Shown: piece by piece, positions 7,576 to 16,362 of the stretch
Layout: each line of letters starts with the position of its first letter
Numbering within the stretch: the first letter of the stretch is position 1
From: Candidatus Tyrphobacter aquilonaris
Lineage (GTDB): Bacteria; Vulcanimicrobiota; Vulcanimicrobiia; Vulcanimicrobiales; Vulcanimicrobiaceae
Length of the DNA stretch: 40,723 nucleotides
Direction of reading: 5' to 3'
NCBI GenBank assembly: GCA_003133745.1
Contig: PKZD01000018.1
Coordinates: 1-40,723, forward strand
Notes under the pieces: generated by a model
What the model saw: the letters and a program-made list of their open reading frames with translations, nothing else
Databases searched by the model: none
Told to the model about the DNA's origin: nothing
Translations under genes and position numbers: made by a program

Positions 7576-8160
7576 ATGGAGTCGCGGCGCCCGTACGACA
7601 TCGACTCGTTGACCGACATCGCGTTTCGGCTCTTCGCCCAGCGCGGCTTCGACGCGACGTCGATGGACGAGATCGCGAAGGCTGCCGCGATCACGAAGGC
7701 GAGCATCTATCACCACGTACCCGGAAAGGAAGCGTTGCTCGCGCGAGGTCTCGACCGCGCGCTCGCCGCGCTCTTCGCAATCCTCGACGAGCGCGAAGCG
7801 AAAGAAGGTACGCCGCGCGCCCGCCTCGAGACGATCGTCGCGCGCGTTGCCGAGGTGACGATGCGAATGTTTCCCGAGGTGAGCGTGCTCTTTCGCGTAC
7901 GCGGCAACTCGAAGACGGAGCGTGAGGCGATGGAGCGGCGTCGCGCGTTCGATGCGATCGTCACCGACCTCGTTCATGCCGCGCAACGGGAAGGCGCGAT
8001 CCGCGCCGACGTCGACCCCGCGCTCGTGACGCGCCTGGTCTTCGGAATGTCGAACTCCGTCGTGGAATGGTACCGGCCGAGCGGCCGTATCGCGGCAACG
8101 GAGATCGCGACGGCGATCTCCCGGTTGGTCTTCGAGGGAGCCGCCGGAACGCCCGATTGA
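7576..8160 (+). CDS. TetR-family transcriptional regulator, likely of the paa operon
   Basis: A 194-residue TetR repressor. The N-terminal helix-turn-helix (IAFRLFAQRGFDATSMDEIAKAAAITKASIYHHVPGKEALL) is complete. The C-terminal part, with FGMSNSVVEWYRPSGRIAATEIA, resembles the regulatory domain of acyl-CoA-responsive regulators. ATG 7576 is chosen because the longer ORF from 7465 runs antisense through the start of the E1-alpha gene and adds a basic, non-homologous tail. Its stop lies within the -35 box of the paaZ promoter, and a perfect 20-bp palindrome follows. By analogy with PaaR-type proteins it probably represses phenylacetate catabolism until phenylacetyl-CoA binds; the ligand is inference. 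Confidence 0.85.
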   Translation: MESRRPYDIDSLTDIAFRLFAQRGFDATSMDEIAKAAAITKASIYHHVPGKEALLARGLDRALAALFAILDEREAKEGTPRARLETIVARVAEVTMRMFPEVSVLFRVRGNSKTEREAMERRRAFDAIVTDLVHAAQREGAIRADVDPALVTRLVFGMSNSVVEWYRPSGRIAATEIATAISRLVFEGAAGTPD

Positions 8161-8211
8161 CGGCTCCGCGCCGGAAGCGATACAATGGGCTTCCCTACCG
8201 TTTGGTAGGGA
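8157..8211 (+). promoter_or_regulatory. paa promoter with overlapping palindromic operator
   Basis: A sigma70-type promoter is legible: TTGACG (8157-8162), an 18-bp spacer, and TACAAT (8181-8186). The expected start point falls inside a perfect 8-bp inverted repeat TCCCTACC-gttt-GGTAGGGA (8192-8211). That geometry, an operator over +1, suits direct repression. The -35 box shares bases with the TGA of the TetR gene. The GTG of paaZ lies 20 bp after the palindrome, preceded by AGAGGAG. Confidence 0.75.
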
Positions 8212-8231
8212 GCGGGAGAGGAGCTGGGGTC

Positions 8232-10295
8232 GTGAAGTTGCGCAGCTACGCGTGCGGCCGTTGGTTCGAGGCGAAAGGCGGCTTCGTTGACGTACGCTCC
8301 GCGATCGACGGACACGTCGTCGCGCAGGTATCGAGCGAGGGTCTCGACTTCGCCGCGGTTCTCGACCACGCGCGCAACGTCGGCGGCCCGGCGCTGAGGC
8401 GCATGACCTTTCACGAGCGCGCCGACCTTGTGAAGCGGCTCGCGCTGCACCTCGCCGAGCGGAAGCAAAAGTTTTACGATCTCTCCTTCGATACCGGCGC
8501 GACGCAGAAGGACTGCTTCGTCGACATCGACGGCGGAATCATGACGCTCTTTTCGTTTGCTTCGAAGGGCCGCCGCGAACTGCCGAACTCGCGCGTCGCG
8601 ATTGACGGCGCGCTCGAGCCGCTCTCGAAAGGCGGGAGGTTCGTCGGGCGTCACATCCTGACGCCGCTGCAGGGCGTTGCGATCCAGATCAACGCGTATA
8701 ATTTTCCGTGTTGGGGAATGCTCGAGAAGCTCGCCCCGGCGATCATCGCCGGCGTACCGGTGATCGCCAAGCCCGCGACACCCTCCGCCTACGTCGCGTA
8801 CGCGGTCTTCGAAGAGATCGTGCGCTCGGGGATCTTTCCGGAAGGCAGCGTCCAGTTCGTCGCCGGCGGCCTTGGCGATACGCTCGATCGCTTGACGGGA
8901 CAAGACGTCGTCTCGTTCACGGGCTCGCGCGGTACGTCGAGCAAGCTTCAGGCCGTGCGCGCGATCGGCGAGAACGCCGTGCGCTTCATCGCCGAGCAGG
9001 ATTCGCTCAACGCCTCGATCCTCGGGCCCGATGCCGCGCCCGGAACGCCGGAGTTCGATCTCTACGTCAAAGAAATCGTGCGCGAGCTCACGGCGAAGGC
9101 AGGGCAGCGCTGCACGTGCATTCGCCGCGCGATCGTGCCGCGCGCCTTCATCGACGACGTTGAGCGCGCGCTCATCGAGCGGCTCGGCAAAGTCGTCGTC
9201 GGCGATCCGCATGCCGAGGGCGTGACCATGGGAGCGCTCGTGAGCCTCGCACAGCGCGCGGACGTGCGCGCGCGAGTCGCTGAGTTGGCGAGCGAGGCGA
9301 CGATCGTCTACGGCGATCCGATGCACGTCGCCGCTGTCGGCGGCAGCGATGCCGAAGGCGCGTTCATGTCGCCGATCGTCCTGCGCTGCGATCGCCCGCT
9401 CGAGGCTGCGAGGGTTCACGACGTCGAAGCGTTCGGTCCCGTGACGACGCTCATGCCGTTTGACAGCGTCGCCGACGCGATTGCGATCGCGAATCGTGGC
9501 GAGGGCAGCCTCGTCGCGTCAATCTTCAGCTACGACGGCCATGCCGCGGACGAGATCGTGCTCGGCATCGGCTCCTATCATGGGCGCGTGCTCGTCGTCG
9601 ATCGCGATTGCGCAAAGGAGCAGACGGGACACGGATCGCCGCTCGCCCCGCTCGTTCACGGCGGCCCCGGGCGGGCCGGCGGCGGCGAAGAGATGGGCGG
9701 AGTGCGTGGCGTCTTCCACTATATGCAGCGCACGGCGGTGCAAGGATCGCCGCAGCGCCTCGCAACGGTGACGGGGCAATGGAACCCCGGTGCCGCGGAG
9801 CAGAAGACAGAGCATCATCCGTTCGAGCGCCCCTTCGAATCGCTGACGGTCGGCGAAACGTTTTACACCGGTACGCGTGAGATCACGCTCGCCGACATCG
9901 AGCACTTCGCGGAGTTCACCGGCGATCGGTTCTACGCGCACATGGACGAAGCGGCCGCAAAGACGAGCCCATTCTTTGACGGACGCGTCGCGCACGGCTA
10001 CTTGCTGCTCTCCTTTGCGGCGGGGCTGTTCGTGAAATCCGAACTCGGCCCGGTCCTCGCAAACTACGGAATCGAAGGCCTGCGTTTCGTGAAGCCGGTC
10101 TATCCCGGCGATACGCTGCACGTCCGGCTCGCGGTCAAAGAGAAAGCGCCGCGCAAGCCGGAGTACGGTGAAGTGCGCTGGTCGGTGACGCTCTTCAATC
10201 AAGACGACGACGTCGTCGCGCAGTATGACCTGCTGACGATGAACGCAACCGCCGCGCATGTTCCAGTGCTTGGCGAAGCCGTCGCGGCTTCATAG
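8232..10295 (+). CDS. paaZ: Bifunctional oxepin-CoA hydrolase / 3-oxo-5,6-dehydrosuberyl-CoA semialdehyde dehydrogenase
   Basis: At 687 residues this matches full-length PaaZ (about 680). The N-terminal aldehyde dehydrogenase has INAYNFPCWGMLEKLAPA, catalytic Glu255 in EQDSLNASILG and catalytic Cys294 in KAGQRCT. The C-terminal MaoC-like (R)-enoyl-CoA hydratase domain, from about residue 545, has GDRFYAHMD with Asp565 and His570 at the spacing of the known catalytic pair. It opens the oxepin-CoA ring and oxidises the resulting aldehyde. The start is GTG 8232, with AGAGGAG 9 nt upstream; the ORF-track start at 8067 lies inside the TetR gene. It is the first gene of the paa operon. Confidence 0.95.
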   Translation: MKLRSYACGRWFEAKGGFVDVRSAIDGHVVAQVSSEGLDFAAVLDHARNVGGPALRRMTFHERADLVKRLALHLAERKQKFYDLSFDTGATQKDCFVDIDGGIMTLFSFASKGRRELPNSRVAIDGALEPLSKGGRFVGRHILTPLQGVAIQINAYNFPCWGMLEKLAPAIIAGVPVIAKPATPSAYVAYAVFEEIVRSGIFPEGSVQFVAGGLGDTLDRLTGQDVVSFTGSRGTSSKLQAVRAIGENAVRFIAEQDSLNASILGPDAAPGTPEFDLYVKEIVRELTAKAGQRCTCIRRAIVPRAFIDDVERALIERLGKVVVGDPHAEGVTMGALVSLAQRADVRARVAELASEATIVYGDPMHVAAVGGSDAEGAFMSPIVLRCDRPLEAARVHDVEAFGPVTTLMPFDSVADAIAIANRGEGSLVASIFSYDGHAADEIVLGIGSYHGRVLVVDRDCAKEQTGHGSPLAPLVHGGPGRAGGGEEMGGVRGVFHYMQRTAVQGSPQRLATVTGQWNPGAAEQKTEHHPFERPFESLTVGETFYTGTREITLADIEHFAEFTGDRFYAHMDEAAAKTSPFFDGRVAHGYLLLSFAAGLFVKSELGPVLANYGIEGLRFVKPVYPGDTLHVRLAVKEKAPRKPEYGEVRWSVTLFNQDDDVVAQYDLLTMNATAAHVPVLGEAVAAS

Positions 10296-10316
10296 GATCG
10301 TCTCATTTATACGCAG

Positions 10317-11285
10317 ATGAGTGACGGGATCGAAGGCGATGCGAGCGTCTCGGACGAGCGCGAGCGCGCGTTCAACGAGCGCCTCGACCGGTCGTTGAAG
10401 ATCGAGCCGACGAACTGGATGCCCGACGCGTACCGCAAGACGCTCGTGCGGCAGATCTCTCAGCACGCGCATTCCGAGATCGTCGGGATGCTGCCCGAGG
10501 GAAACTGGATCACGCGCGCCCCGTCCTTGCAGCGCAAGTTGATCCTCCTTGCGAAAGTGCAAGACGAAGCCGGGCACGGGCTCTATCTCTACAGCGCGGC
10601 CGAAACGCTCGGCACGCCGCGCGACGAGATGGTCGCGGCGCTTCACGCCGGCAAAGCGAAATACTCGAGCATTTTCAACTATCCCACCCTGCAGTGGGCA
10701 GACGTCGGGGCGATCGGTTGGCTTGTCGACGGCGCCGCGATCATCAACCAGATTCCGATCACGCGTTGTTCCTACGGCCCGTATGCGCGCGCGATGGTGC
10801 GCATCTGCAAAGAGGAGAGCTTCCATCAGCGGCAGGGATTCGACATCATGTGGACGCTCGCGCATGGGACGCCGGAACAACACGCGATGGCGCAGGACGC
10901 GCTCGACCGTTGGTGGTGGCCCGCCGTGATGATGTTCGGGCCGCCGGATACGGACTCTACCCACAACGAGCAGTCGCTGCGCTGGAAGATCAAGCTCTTT
11001 ACGAACGATGAGTTGCGGCAGAAGTTCATCGATCAGACCGTTCCGCAAGCCGAGCAGTTGGGTCTCGTGATTCCGGATCCGCACCTACGCTGGAATGCGG
11101 AGAAGGAGCATTACGAGATCGGCTCGATCGATTGGGACGAGTTTTATCGCGTGATTCGTGGCGATGGCCCCTGCAACAAGGATCGCCTGCAGACGCGGAT
11201 CGAGGCATGGGAAGAAGGCGCGTGGGTTCGCGAGGCGGCCGCCGAGTACGCCCGCAAACGCGGCGCGCAAAGTGCGTCGCCATGA
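10317..11285 (+). CDS. paaA: 1,2-phenylacetyl-CoA epoxidase, catalytic alpha subunit
   Basis: A 322-residue di-iron oxygenase subunit. Likely iron ligands appear in the expected order: E54 in HAHSEIVG, E84/H87 in KVQDEAGHG, and the [10 protein letters not shown] segment (E166 or E167, H170). The [22 protein letters not shown] stretch is strongly PaaA-like. With PaaC it forms the catalytic core that inserts one oxygen atom into the ring of phenylacetyl-CoA, using electrons from PaaE. The ATG start has no close SD. Its stop overlaps paaB by 4 nt (ATGA), which keeps the subunits coupled. Confidence 0.96.
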   Translation: MSDGIEGDASVSDERERAFNERLDRSLKIEPTNWMPDAYRKTLVRQISQHAHSEIVGMLPEGNWITRAPSLQRKLILLAKVQDEAGHGLYLYSAAETLGTPRDEMVAALHAGKAKYSSIFNYPTLQWADVGAIGWLVDGAAIINQIPITRCSYGPYARAMVRICKEESFHQRQGFDIMWTLAHGTPEQHAMAQDALDRWWWPAVMMFGPPDTDSTHNEQSLRWKIKLFTNDELRQKFIDQTVPQAEQLGLVIPDPHLRWNAEKEHYEIGSIDWDEFYRVIRGDGPCNKDRLQTRIEAWEEGAWVREAAAEYARKRGAQSASP

Positions 11286-11572
11286 AAAAGAAGCACGAGT
11301 GGCCGCAGTGGGAAGTGTTCGTGCGGAGCGAAGCGGGTCTCGCGCACAAGCATGTCGGCAGCTTGCACGCAGCGGACGCGCGGATGGCCCTCGAGAACGC
11401 GCGCGACGTCTACACGCGGCGGAACGAGGGCGTGAGCATCTGGGTCGTCAAGTCGGACGACGTGTACGCGACCGATCCGTCGGAGAGCGAGGAATTCTTC
11501 GATCCTTCGGAAGGCAAGAGCTACCGCTATCCGACGTACTACCATGTCCCGGAAGGCGTGAAACACCTGTGA
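11282..11572 (+). CDS. paaB: Phenylacetyl-CoA epoxidase subunit B
   Basis: A 96-residue protein typical of PaaB: it opens with [28 protein letters not shown] and has [22 protein letters not shown] and a C-terminal [12 protein letters not shown]. PaaB bridges PaaAC heterodimers in the epoxidase complex and has no catalytic centre of its own. ATG 11282 overlaps the paaA stop; the ORF-track start at 11132 lies inside paaA and is rejected. Its own stop overlaps the GTG of paaC. Confidence 0.95.
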   Translation: MKKKHEWPQWEVFVRSEAGLAHKHVGSLHAADARMALENARDVYTRRNEGVSIWVVKSDDVYATDPSESEEFFDPSEGKSYRYPTYYHVPEGVKHL

Positions 11573-12333
11573 TCGCAACGGCGCGCGATCCACGCGTGGA
11601 GTACGTGATGCGTCTGGGCGACAACGCGCTCGTGCTCGCGCAGCGCCTCTGCGCGTGGATTGCGCACGCGCCCGTCATGGAAGAAGACGTCGCGCTCGCA
11701 AATGTCTCGCTCGATCTCTTCGGGCAAGCACGTCTTTGGCTCGGCTATGCCGGCGAGCTCGAAGGCGCCGGGCGCGACGAGGACCATTTCGCGTTCCATC
11801 GCGCGGCAAGCGGGTTCCGCAACGTGCTGCTCGTCGAGAGGCCGAATGGAGATTTTGCGGCGACGACGGTGCGCGGATACTTCTTCGATCTCTGGTCCTA
11901 TCTCGCGCTCGGCGAACTCGCGCGTTCGCGCGACGAGCGAATCGCGGCGATTGCGGGAAAGACGCGTAAGGAGACCGCATATCATCTGCGGCGCAGCGAG
12001 GATTGGTTGATCCGTCTCGGCGACGGCACGCCGGAGAGTCATGCGCGCACCCAACACGCGGTGAACGATCTCTGGCGCTACACCGGTGAGCCGTTCTTGC
12101 GCGACGAGATCGATGCTGCGATGCTCGATGCCGGCGTCGGCTTCGATCCGGCGACGCTGCTCGATCCATGGAACGAGCGCGTGCGCTCGGCCTTCTCCGC
12201 GGCGACGTTGGCTATTCCGAGCGACCCGTGGATGCAGCGCGGCGGCAAGTCGGGCCTGCACACGGAGCAACTCAGCTATCTGCTCGCGGAGATGCAAGCG
12301 TTACCGCGCTCGATGCCGGAGGCGGCCTGGTGA
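11569..12333 (+). CDS. paaC: Phenylacetyl-CoA epoxidase structural subunit C
   Basis: A 254-residue PaaC, matching the usual length of about 250. Characteristic segments are EYVMRLGDNALVLAQRLCAWIAHAP, LDLFGQARLWLGYAGEL, RDEDHFAFHR and KETAYHLRRSEDWLIRLGDGT. It has the ferritin-like fold of PaaA but lacks a working di-iron centre and supports PaaA. The start is GTG 11569, overlapping the paaB stop as GTGA; this is inferred from the operon pattern and homology, because the ORF-track start at 11158 lies inside paaA. Confidence 0.93.
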   Translation: MIATARDPRVEYVMRLGDNALVLAQRLCAWIAHAPVMEEDVALANVSLDLFGQARLWLGYAGELEGAGRDEDHFAFHRAASGFRNVLLVERPNGDFAATTVRGYFFDLWSYLALGELARSRDERIAAIAGKTRKETAYHLRRSEDWLIRLGDGTPESHARTQHAVNDLWRYTGEPFLRDEIDAAMLDAGVGFDPATLLDPWNERVRSAFSAATLAIPSDPWMQRGGKSGLHTEQLSYLLAEMQALPRSMPEAAW

Positions 12334-12827
12334 AGACGCTTCCTGCGCTTGCGACGGTCCGCGACTGGCTTGACGAGATCGAGGATCCGGAGATCCCGGC
12401 GCTTTCGATCACCGATCTCGGCATCGTGCGCGACGTCCGTTACGTCGACGACGTGCTGGAGGTCGCGCTGACGCCGACGTACGCCGGGTGCCCCGCGACG
12501 CAAGTGATTCGCGACGACGTCGAGCGCACGTTGCGCGCGCGTGGAGTCGATCGGCTCCGCATCACCGAACGCCTCGCCCCCGCGTGGACGAGCGAGTGGC
12601 TGAGCGTGCGTGGCCGCGAGCGGCTTCACGAGTATGGGATCGCGCCGCCGCACGCGGCCGCCGAGGCGGGGTTGGCTCTCGGTCCAATCGCAAGCGCCAT
12701 CGTCCGCTGCCCGCGATGCGCTTCGGGTGAGACTCGCGAGCAGAGCCGTTTCGGCTCGACGCCGTGCAAGGCGCTCTACCGCTGCGATGCGTGCGGGGAA
12801 CCGTTTGAATATTTCAAGCCGCATTAG
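12330..12827 (+). CDS. paaD: PaaD iron-sulfur assembly-like protein of the epoxidase
   Basis: A 165-residue protein equal in length to known PaaD. The N-terminal MIP18/DUF59 domain has EIEDPEIPALSITDLGIVRDV and TPTYAGCPA, with the conserved Cys of Fe-S carrier proteins. The C-terminal zinc ribbon shows CPRC and CDAC pairs plus the FGSTPCKALYRC segment. PaaD is needed for maturation of the Fe-S or di-iron components of the epoxidase. GTG 12330 overlaps the paaC stop (GTGA); the ORF-track start at 12168 is inside paaC. Confidence 0.93.
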   Translation: MKTLPALATVRDWLDEIEDPEIPALSITDLGIVRDVRYVDDVLEVALTPTYAGCPATQVIRDDVERTLRARGVDRLRITERLAPAWTSEWLSVRGRERLHEYGIAPPHAAAEAGLALGPIASAIVRCPRCASGETREQSRFGSTPCKALYRCDACGEPFEYFKPH

Positions 12828-12839
12828 CGCGAGCGCGGA

Positions 12840-13937
12840 ATGAAGTTTCGCGCCCTTACGGTGCGCGCCGTGCGCAAGGAGACGCGTGATGCGATCGTCG
12901 TCGAGTTCGACGTGCCGGAACGGCTCCGCGACGAGTTCGCGTTCGTACAGGGGCAGTATCTCACGCTTCGCGCGGTGCTCGACGGAAGCGAGGAGCGGCG
13001 CTCGTATTCGATCTGCTCGAGCCCCACGCGAGGACCGCTGCGCGTCGCGATCAAGCGCGTCGACGACGGAGTTTTTTCGGCCTGGGCGAACGCGACGCTC
13101 GCGCCCGGCATGCAACTCGAAGTTGCGCCCCCGGATGGGCGTTTCTTTCTTCGACTCGATCCGGCGCAGCGCCGGCATTATCTGGCGGTCGCGGCGGGCA
13201 GCGGGATCACGCCGATCCTCTCTCTGCTCGAAACGACGCTTGCGATCGAGCCGCAGAGCCGGTTTACGCTCATTTACGGGAATCGTGCATCGTCGTCAAC
13301 GATGTTTCGCGAGGACCTCCTGCGCCTCAAAGACCGGTACGTCGGGCGTTTCGCTCTGATCTTCGTGACGAGCCGCGAGAAGCAGGACGTCGAGCTCTTC
13401 AACGGTCGGATCGATCGCGAGCGCATGCTGGCCCTCACGCAGAAGTGGATCGATCTCGAAGAGGTCGACTACGCATTTCTGTGTGGCCCCGAGACGATGA
13501 TGGAGAGCGTGATTGCGGCCTTTGAGGAGCGTGGGTTCGATCGAGCGCGTGTGATCGTCGAGCGATTTGCGACCGACGGAGCGCAACGCCCCACGCGCCC
13601 CGAACGCGCCGCGACGAGTCCCGACGACATCTGTCATGCGAGCGTGGTCATGGACGGAGCGACGCGAACGTTCGACGTGCACAAAGGGCGCGAGTCGATT
13701 CTCGATGCCGGGCTACGAAGCGGCATCGACCTCCCGTTTTCGTGTAAGAGCGGCATCTGCTCGTCGTGCCGCGCACAGCTCGTCGGAGGTGAGGTAGATA
13801 TGGACGTGCATTTTGCGCTCGAAGATTATGAAGTGCGCAGCGGAGTCGTCCTGATGTGTCAGAGCCATCCCGTGACGGACCGCGTCGAACTCGACGTCGA
13901 CGCGATCGGCGCACAGCTCCTGGGTTCACTGCGATGA
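12840..13937 (+). CDS. paaE: Phenylacetyl-CoA epoxidase reductase subunit
   Basis: A 365-residue reductase with three modules. An FAD-binding barrel contains RRSYSICSSP. An NAD(P)-binding domain has AGSGITPILSLLE and FLCGPETMM. A C-terminal plant-type [2Fe-2S] ferredoxin begins near residue 270, with cluster ligands CKSGICSSC and a distal Cys in VLMCQSHP. It passes electrons from NADPH to the PaaA di-iron site. It lies 12 bp after paaD and overlaps paaG by 4 nt. Confidence 0.95.
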   Translation: MKFRALTVRAVRKETRDAIVVEFDVPERLRDEFAFVQGQYLTLRAVLDGSEERRSYSICSSPTRGPLRVAIKRVDDGVFSAWANATLAPGMQLEVAPPDGRFFLRLDPAQRRHYLAVAAGSGITPILSLLETTLAIEPQSRFTLIYGNRASSSTMFREDLLRLKDRYVGRFALIFVTSREKQDVELFNGRIDRERMLALTQKWIDLEEVDYAFLCGPETMMESVIAAFEERGFDRARVIVERFATDGAQRPTRPERAATSPDDICHASVVMDGATRTFDVHKGRESILDAGLRSGIDLPFSCKSGICSSCRAQLVGGEVDMDVHFALEDYEVRSGVVLMCQSHPVTDRVELDVDAIGAQLLGSLR

Positions 13938-14713
13938 GCGAGCAGCTTCTCGCCGTGCGGGAGGGCGGCATTTTGCGCCTCACGATGAACCGGCCGCAAA
14001 AGCTCAACGCGTTGACCGGCGAAATGGCCGACGCGGCGCGTTCGGCTTTCGAGGAAGCGGGCCGAGACGAGCAGACGCGCGTCGTCCTCCTGACCGGGGC
14101 CGGACGTGCGTTTTGTGCGGGACAAGATCTCGGTGAAGAAGGCGTCGCGCCGGGAAGCGATCTCGGTGCGGTGATCGAACGGCACTACAATCCGCTCGTT
14201 CACGCAATACGCACGCTCGAGAAGCCGGTAATCGCGCGCGTCAACGGCATTGCGGCCGGGGCGGGTGCGAATCTCGCTTTCGCCTGCGACCTCGTCGTTG
14301 CGGCGGCCTCCGCACAGTTCGTGGAGTCGTTCGCGCGCATCGGGTTGCTTCCCGACTCGGGCGGCACGTGGATGTTGCCGCGCTTGATCGGGCACGCGCG
14401 CGCCGTGGGGCTCGCGATGCTGGGGACGCCGATCGGGGCGCAACAAGCCTACGAGTGGGGTGCGATCTGGAAAGCGGTCGAGGACGTGGGGCTCGACGCG
14501 GAATGCGACGCGCTCGCGAGCGCGCTGGCTTCCGGCCCGACGAAGGCGTTCGGCGCGATCAAGTCCGCGATCGCGGCCGCCTGGAACAAGGACATCGACG
14601 CGCAGCTCGAACTCGAACGCAACATGCAGCGCATGCTCGGTGCAACCGGCGATTTTCGTGAGGGGGTCGAGGCGTTCACGGAGAAACGCGCGCCGTCATT
14701 CCGAGGAGAATAG
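13934..14713 (+). CDS. paaG: 1,2-epoxyphenylacetyl-CoA isomerase
   Basis: A 259-residue crotonase-fold enzyme. The oxyanion hole elements (LTGAGRAFCAGQDL and NGIAAGAGANLA) are present, as is ERHYNPLV, typical of PaaG. Asp141 in LLPDSGGTW corresponds to the catalytic Asp of PaaG. It converts ring-epoxide CoA to oxepin-CoA. The start ATG 13934 overlaps the paaE stop (ATGA); the longer ORF from 13856 lies in paaE. A paaF-type enoyl-CoA hydratase is an alternative reading, but the FCAGQDL/YNPLV combination favours PaaG. Confidence 0.9.
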   Translation: MSEQLLAVREGGILRLTMNRPQKLNALTGEMADAARSAFEEAGRDEQTRVVLLTGAGRAFCAGQDLGEEGVAPGSDLGAVIERHYNPLVHAIRTLEKPVIARVNGIAAGAGANLAFACDLVVAAASAQFVESFARIGLLPDSGGTWMLPRLIGHARAVGLAMLGTPIGAQQAYEWGAIWKAVEDVGLDAECDALASALASGPTKAFGAIKSAIAAAWNKDIDAQLELERNMQRMLGATGDFREGVEAFTEKRAPSFRGE

Positions 14714-14721
14714 ATCTGACG

Positions 14722-15153
14722 TTGAAGGCAGAGGAACAAGCGCTCGCGGAGCGGTGTGTCACCGCGATGTTCGAGCGAGATCGCGCCTCGCAAGCCGCCG
14801 GCATGCGCATCGAGTCGGTCGCTCCGGGTTACGCGCGCGTTTCGATGCCGCTCGATCCGGCGATGATCAACGGGCACGAGACGGCGCACGGCGGCGCGGT
14901 CTTCACGCTCGCTGATTCCGCGTTCGCCTTCGCCTGCAATTCGCGCAACGTGCCCTCGGTTGCGCACCACTGCTCGATCACCTATGTCACGCCCGCTCGT
15001 GAGGGGGAATTGCTCGTTGCGGAGGCGCGAGAGACCGATCTCACGGGCCGTTTCGGGATCTACGATGTCACGGTAGCCGCGCAGGACGGGCGCGTCGTCG
15101 CGCTCTTTCGCGGTCATTCCGCCGCCGTTCGCGGATCGGTCGTTGAGGCATGA
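14722..15153 (+). CDS. paaI: Hydroxyphenylacetyl-CoA thioesterase, hot-dog fold
   Basis: A 143-residue hot-dog thioesterase. NGHETAHGGAVFTLADSAFAFACNS is the PaaI signature, containing the catalytic-loop HGG and Asp. PaaI releases CoA from dead-end hydroxyphenylacetyl-CoA species and so protects the CoA pool. The start is uncertain: TTG 14722 is given, CTG 14716 is in frame, and GAGGAG at 14703-14708 lies rather far upstream. It overlaps paaJ by 4 nt. Confidence 0.9.
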   Translation: MKAEEQALAERCVTAMFERDRASQAAGMRIESVAPGYARVSMPLDPAMINGHETAHGGAVFTLADSAFAFACNSRNVPSVAHHCSITYVTPAREGELLVAEARETDLTGRFGIYDVTVAAQDGRVVALFRGHSAAVRGSVVEA

Positions 15154-16352
15154 ACGCCGCATTTCTCTGCGATGGCGTGCGAACGCCGATCGGGCGGTAC
15201 GGCGGCGCCCTCGCGAGCGTGCGTACCGACGATTTGGCTGCGATCCCGATCCGTGCCCTCGTCGAGCGGAACTCCGGCGTCGATTGGGGAGCCGTCGACG
15301 ATGTCTATCTCGGATGCGCGAATCAGGCGGGCGAAGATAACCGCAACGTCGCGCGAATGGCGTCGCTGCTCGCGGGTTTGCCGTACGGCGTTCCCGGATC
15401 GACCGTGAACCGTTTGTGCGGCTCCGGCATGGACGCAATTGCGATCGTCGCGCGGGCCATCGTCGCCGGAGAGATCGATCTCGCGATCGCCGGCGGCGTC
15501 GAGAGCATGAGTCGTGCGCCCTTCGTCATGCCGAAGGCGAGCAGTGCGTTCGCGCGCGAGAACGTCGTCTACGACACGACGATCGGCTGGCGCTTCGTGA
15601 ACCCGGTGCTCGAGGAGCGGTACGGAATCGACAGCATGCCGGAGACGGGTGAGAACGTCGCCGAAGACTTTCGCATCGGTCGCGCGGAGCAGGACGCCTT
15701 TGCGCTACGCTCGCATCAGCGCGCGGTCGCGGCGATCGCTTCGGGACGGATGGCACGAGAGATCGTTCCGGTGACGATCGAGCAGAAGAAGTCGACGACG
15801 ATCGTCGATCGCGACGAGCATCCGCGTGCGGAGACGTCGCTCGAGGCGCTCGCGAAGCTCAAGACGCCGTTTCGCGAAGGCGGCACGGTCACTGCCGGCA
15901 ACTCATCCGGGGTCAACGATGGCGCCGCGGCGTTGATCGTTGCTTCCGAAGCGGCGATCGCGCGCCACGGCCTGACGCCTCGCGCGCGCATCGTGGCGGC
16001 AGCCACGGCCGGGGTCGAGCCGCGCATCATGGGGATGGGGCCTGTTGCAGCAACGAGAAAACTCCTCGCGCGCACTCGCCATGCGATCGGTGATTTTGAT
16101 CTCATCGAGTTGAACGAGGCATTTGCATCACAATCGCTCGCATGTTTACGTGAGCTCGGAATCCCCGACGACGCATCGCACGTGAATCCGAATGGTGGAG
16201 CGATTGCACTCGGACATCCACTCGGCATGAGCGGCGCGCGGCTCGCGCTCACCGCTTCGATCGAGCTTTCGAGCGGGAGCGCGAAACGCGCGCTCTGCAC
16301 GATGTGCATCGGTGTCGGGCAGGGCATCGCCATGATTCTCGAAGCGGTATGA
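15150..16352 (+). CDS. paaJ: 3-oxoadipyl-CoA / 3-oxo-5,6-dehydrosuberyl-CoA thiolase
   Basis: A 400-residue thiolase at full family length. Nucleophile Cys90 is in NRLCGSGMDA, the His in GGAIALGHPLG, and the second Cys in CTMCIGVGQG. It carries out the thiolysis steps of the phenylacetate pathway, releasing acetyl-CoA; PcaF of the beta-ketoadipate pathway is the same type of enzyme, so only context decides. It is the last gene of the operon and lies 10 bp from the convergent M50 gene, with no obvious terminator in the gap. Confidence 0.93.
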   Translation: MNAAFLCDGVRTPIGRYGGALASVRTDDLAAIPIRALVERNSGVDWGAVDDVYLGCANQAGEDNRNVARMASLLAGLPYGVPGSTVNRLCGSGMDAIAIVARAIVAGEIDLAIAGGVESMSRAPFVMPKASSAFARENVVYDTTIGWRFVNPVLEERYGIDSMPETGENVAEDFRIGRAEQDAFALRSHQRAVAAIASGRMAREIVPVTIEQKKSTTIVDRDEHPRAETSLEALAKLKTPFREGGTVTAGNSSGVNDGAAALIVASEAAIARHGLTPRARIVAAATAGVEPRIMGMGPVAATRKLLARTRHAIGDFDLIELNEAFASQSLACLRELGIPDDASHVNPNGGAIALGHPLGMSGARLALTASIELSSGSAKRALCTMCIGVGQGIAMILEAV

Positions 16353-16362
16353 TGAACGCGCG

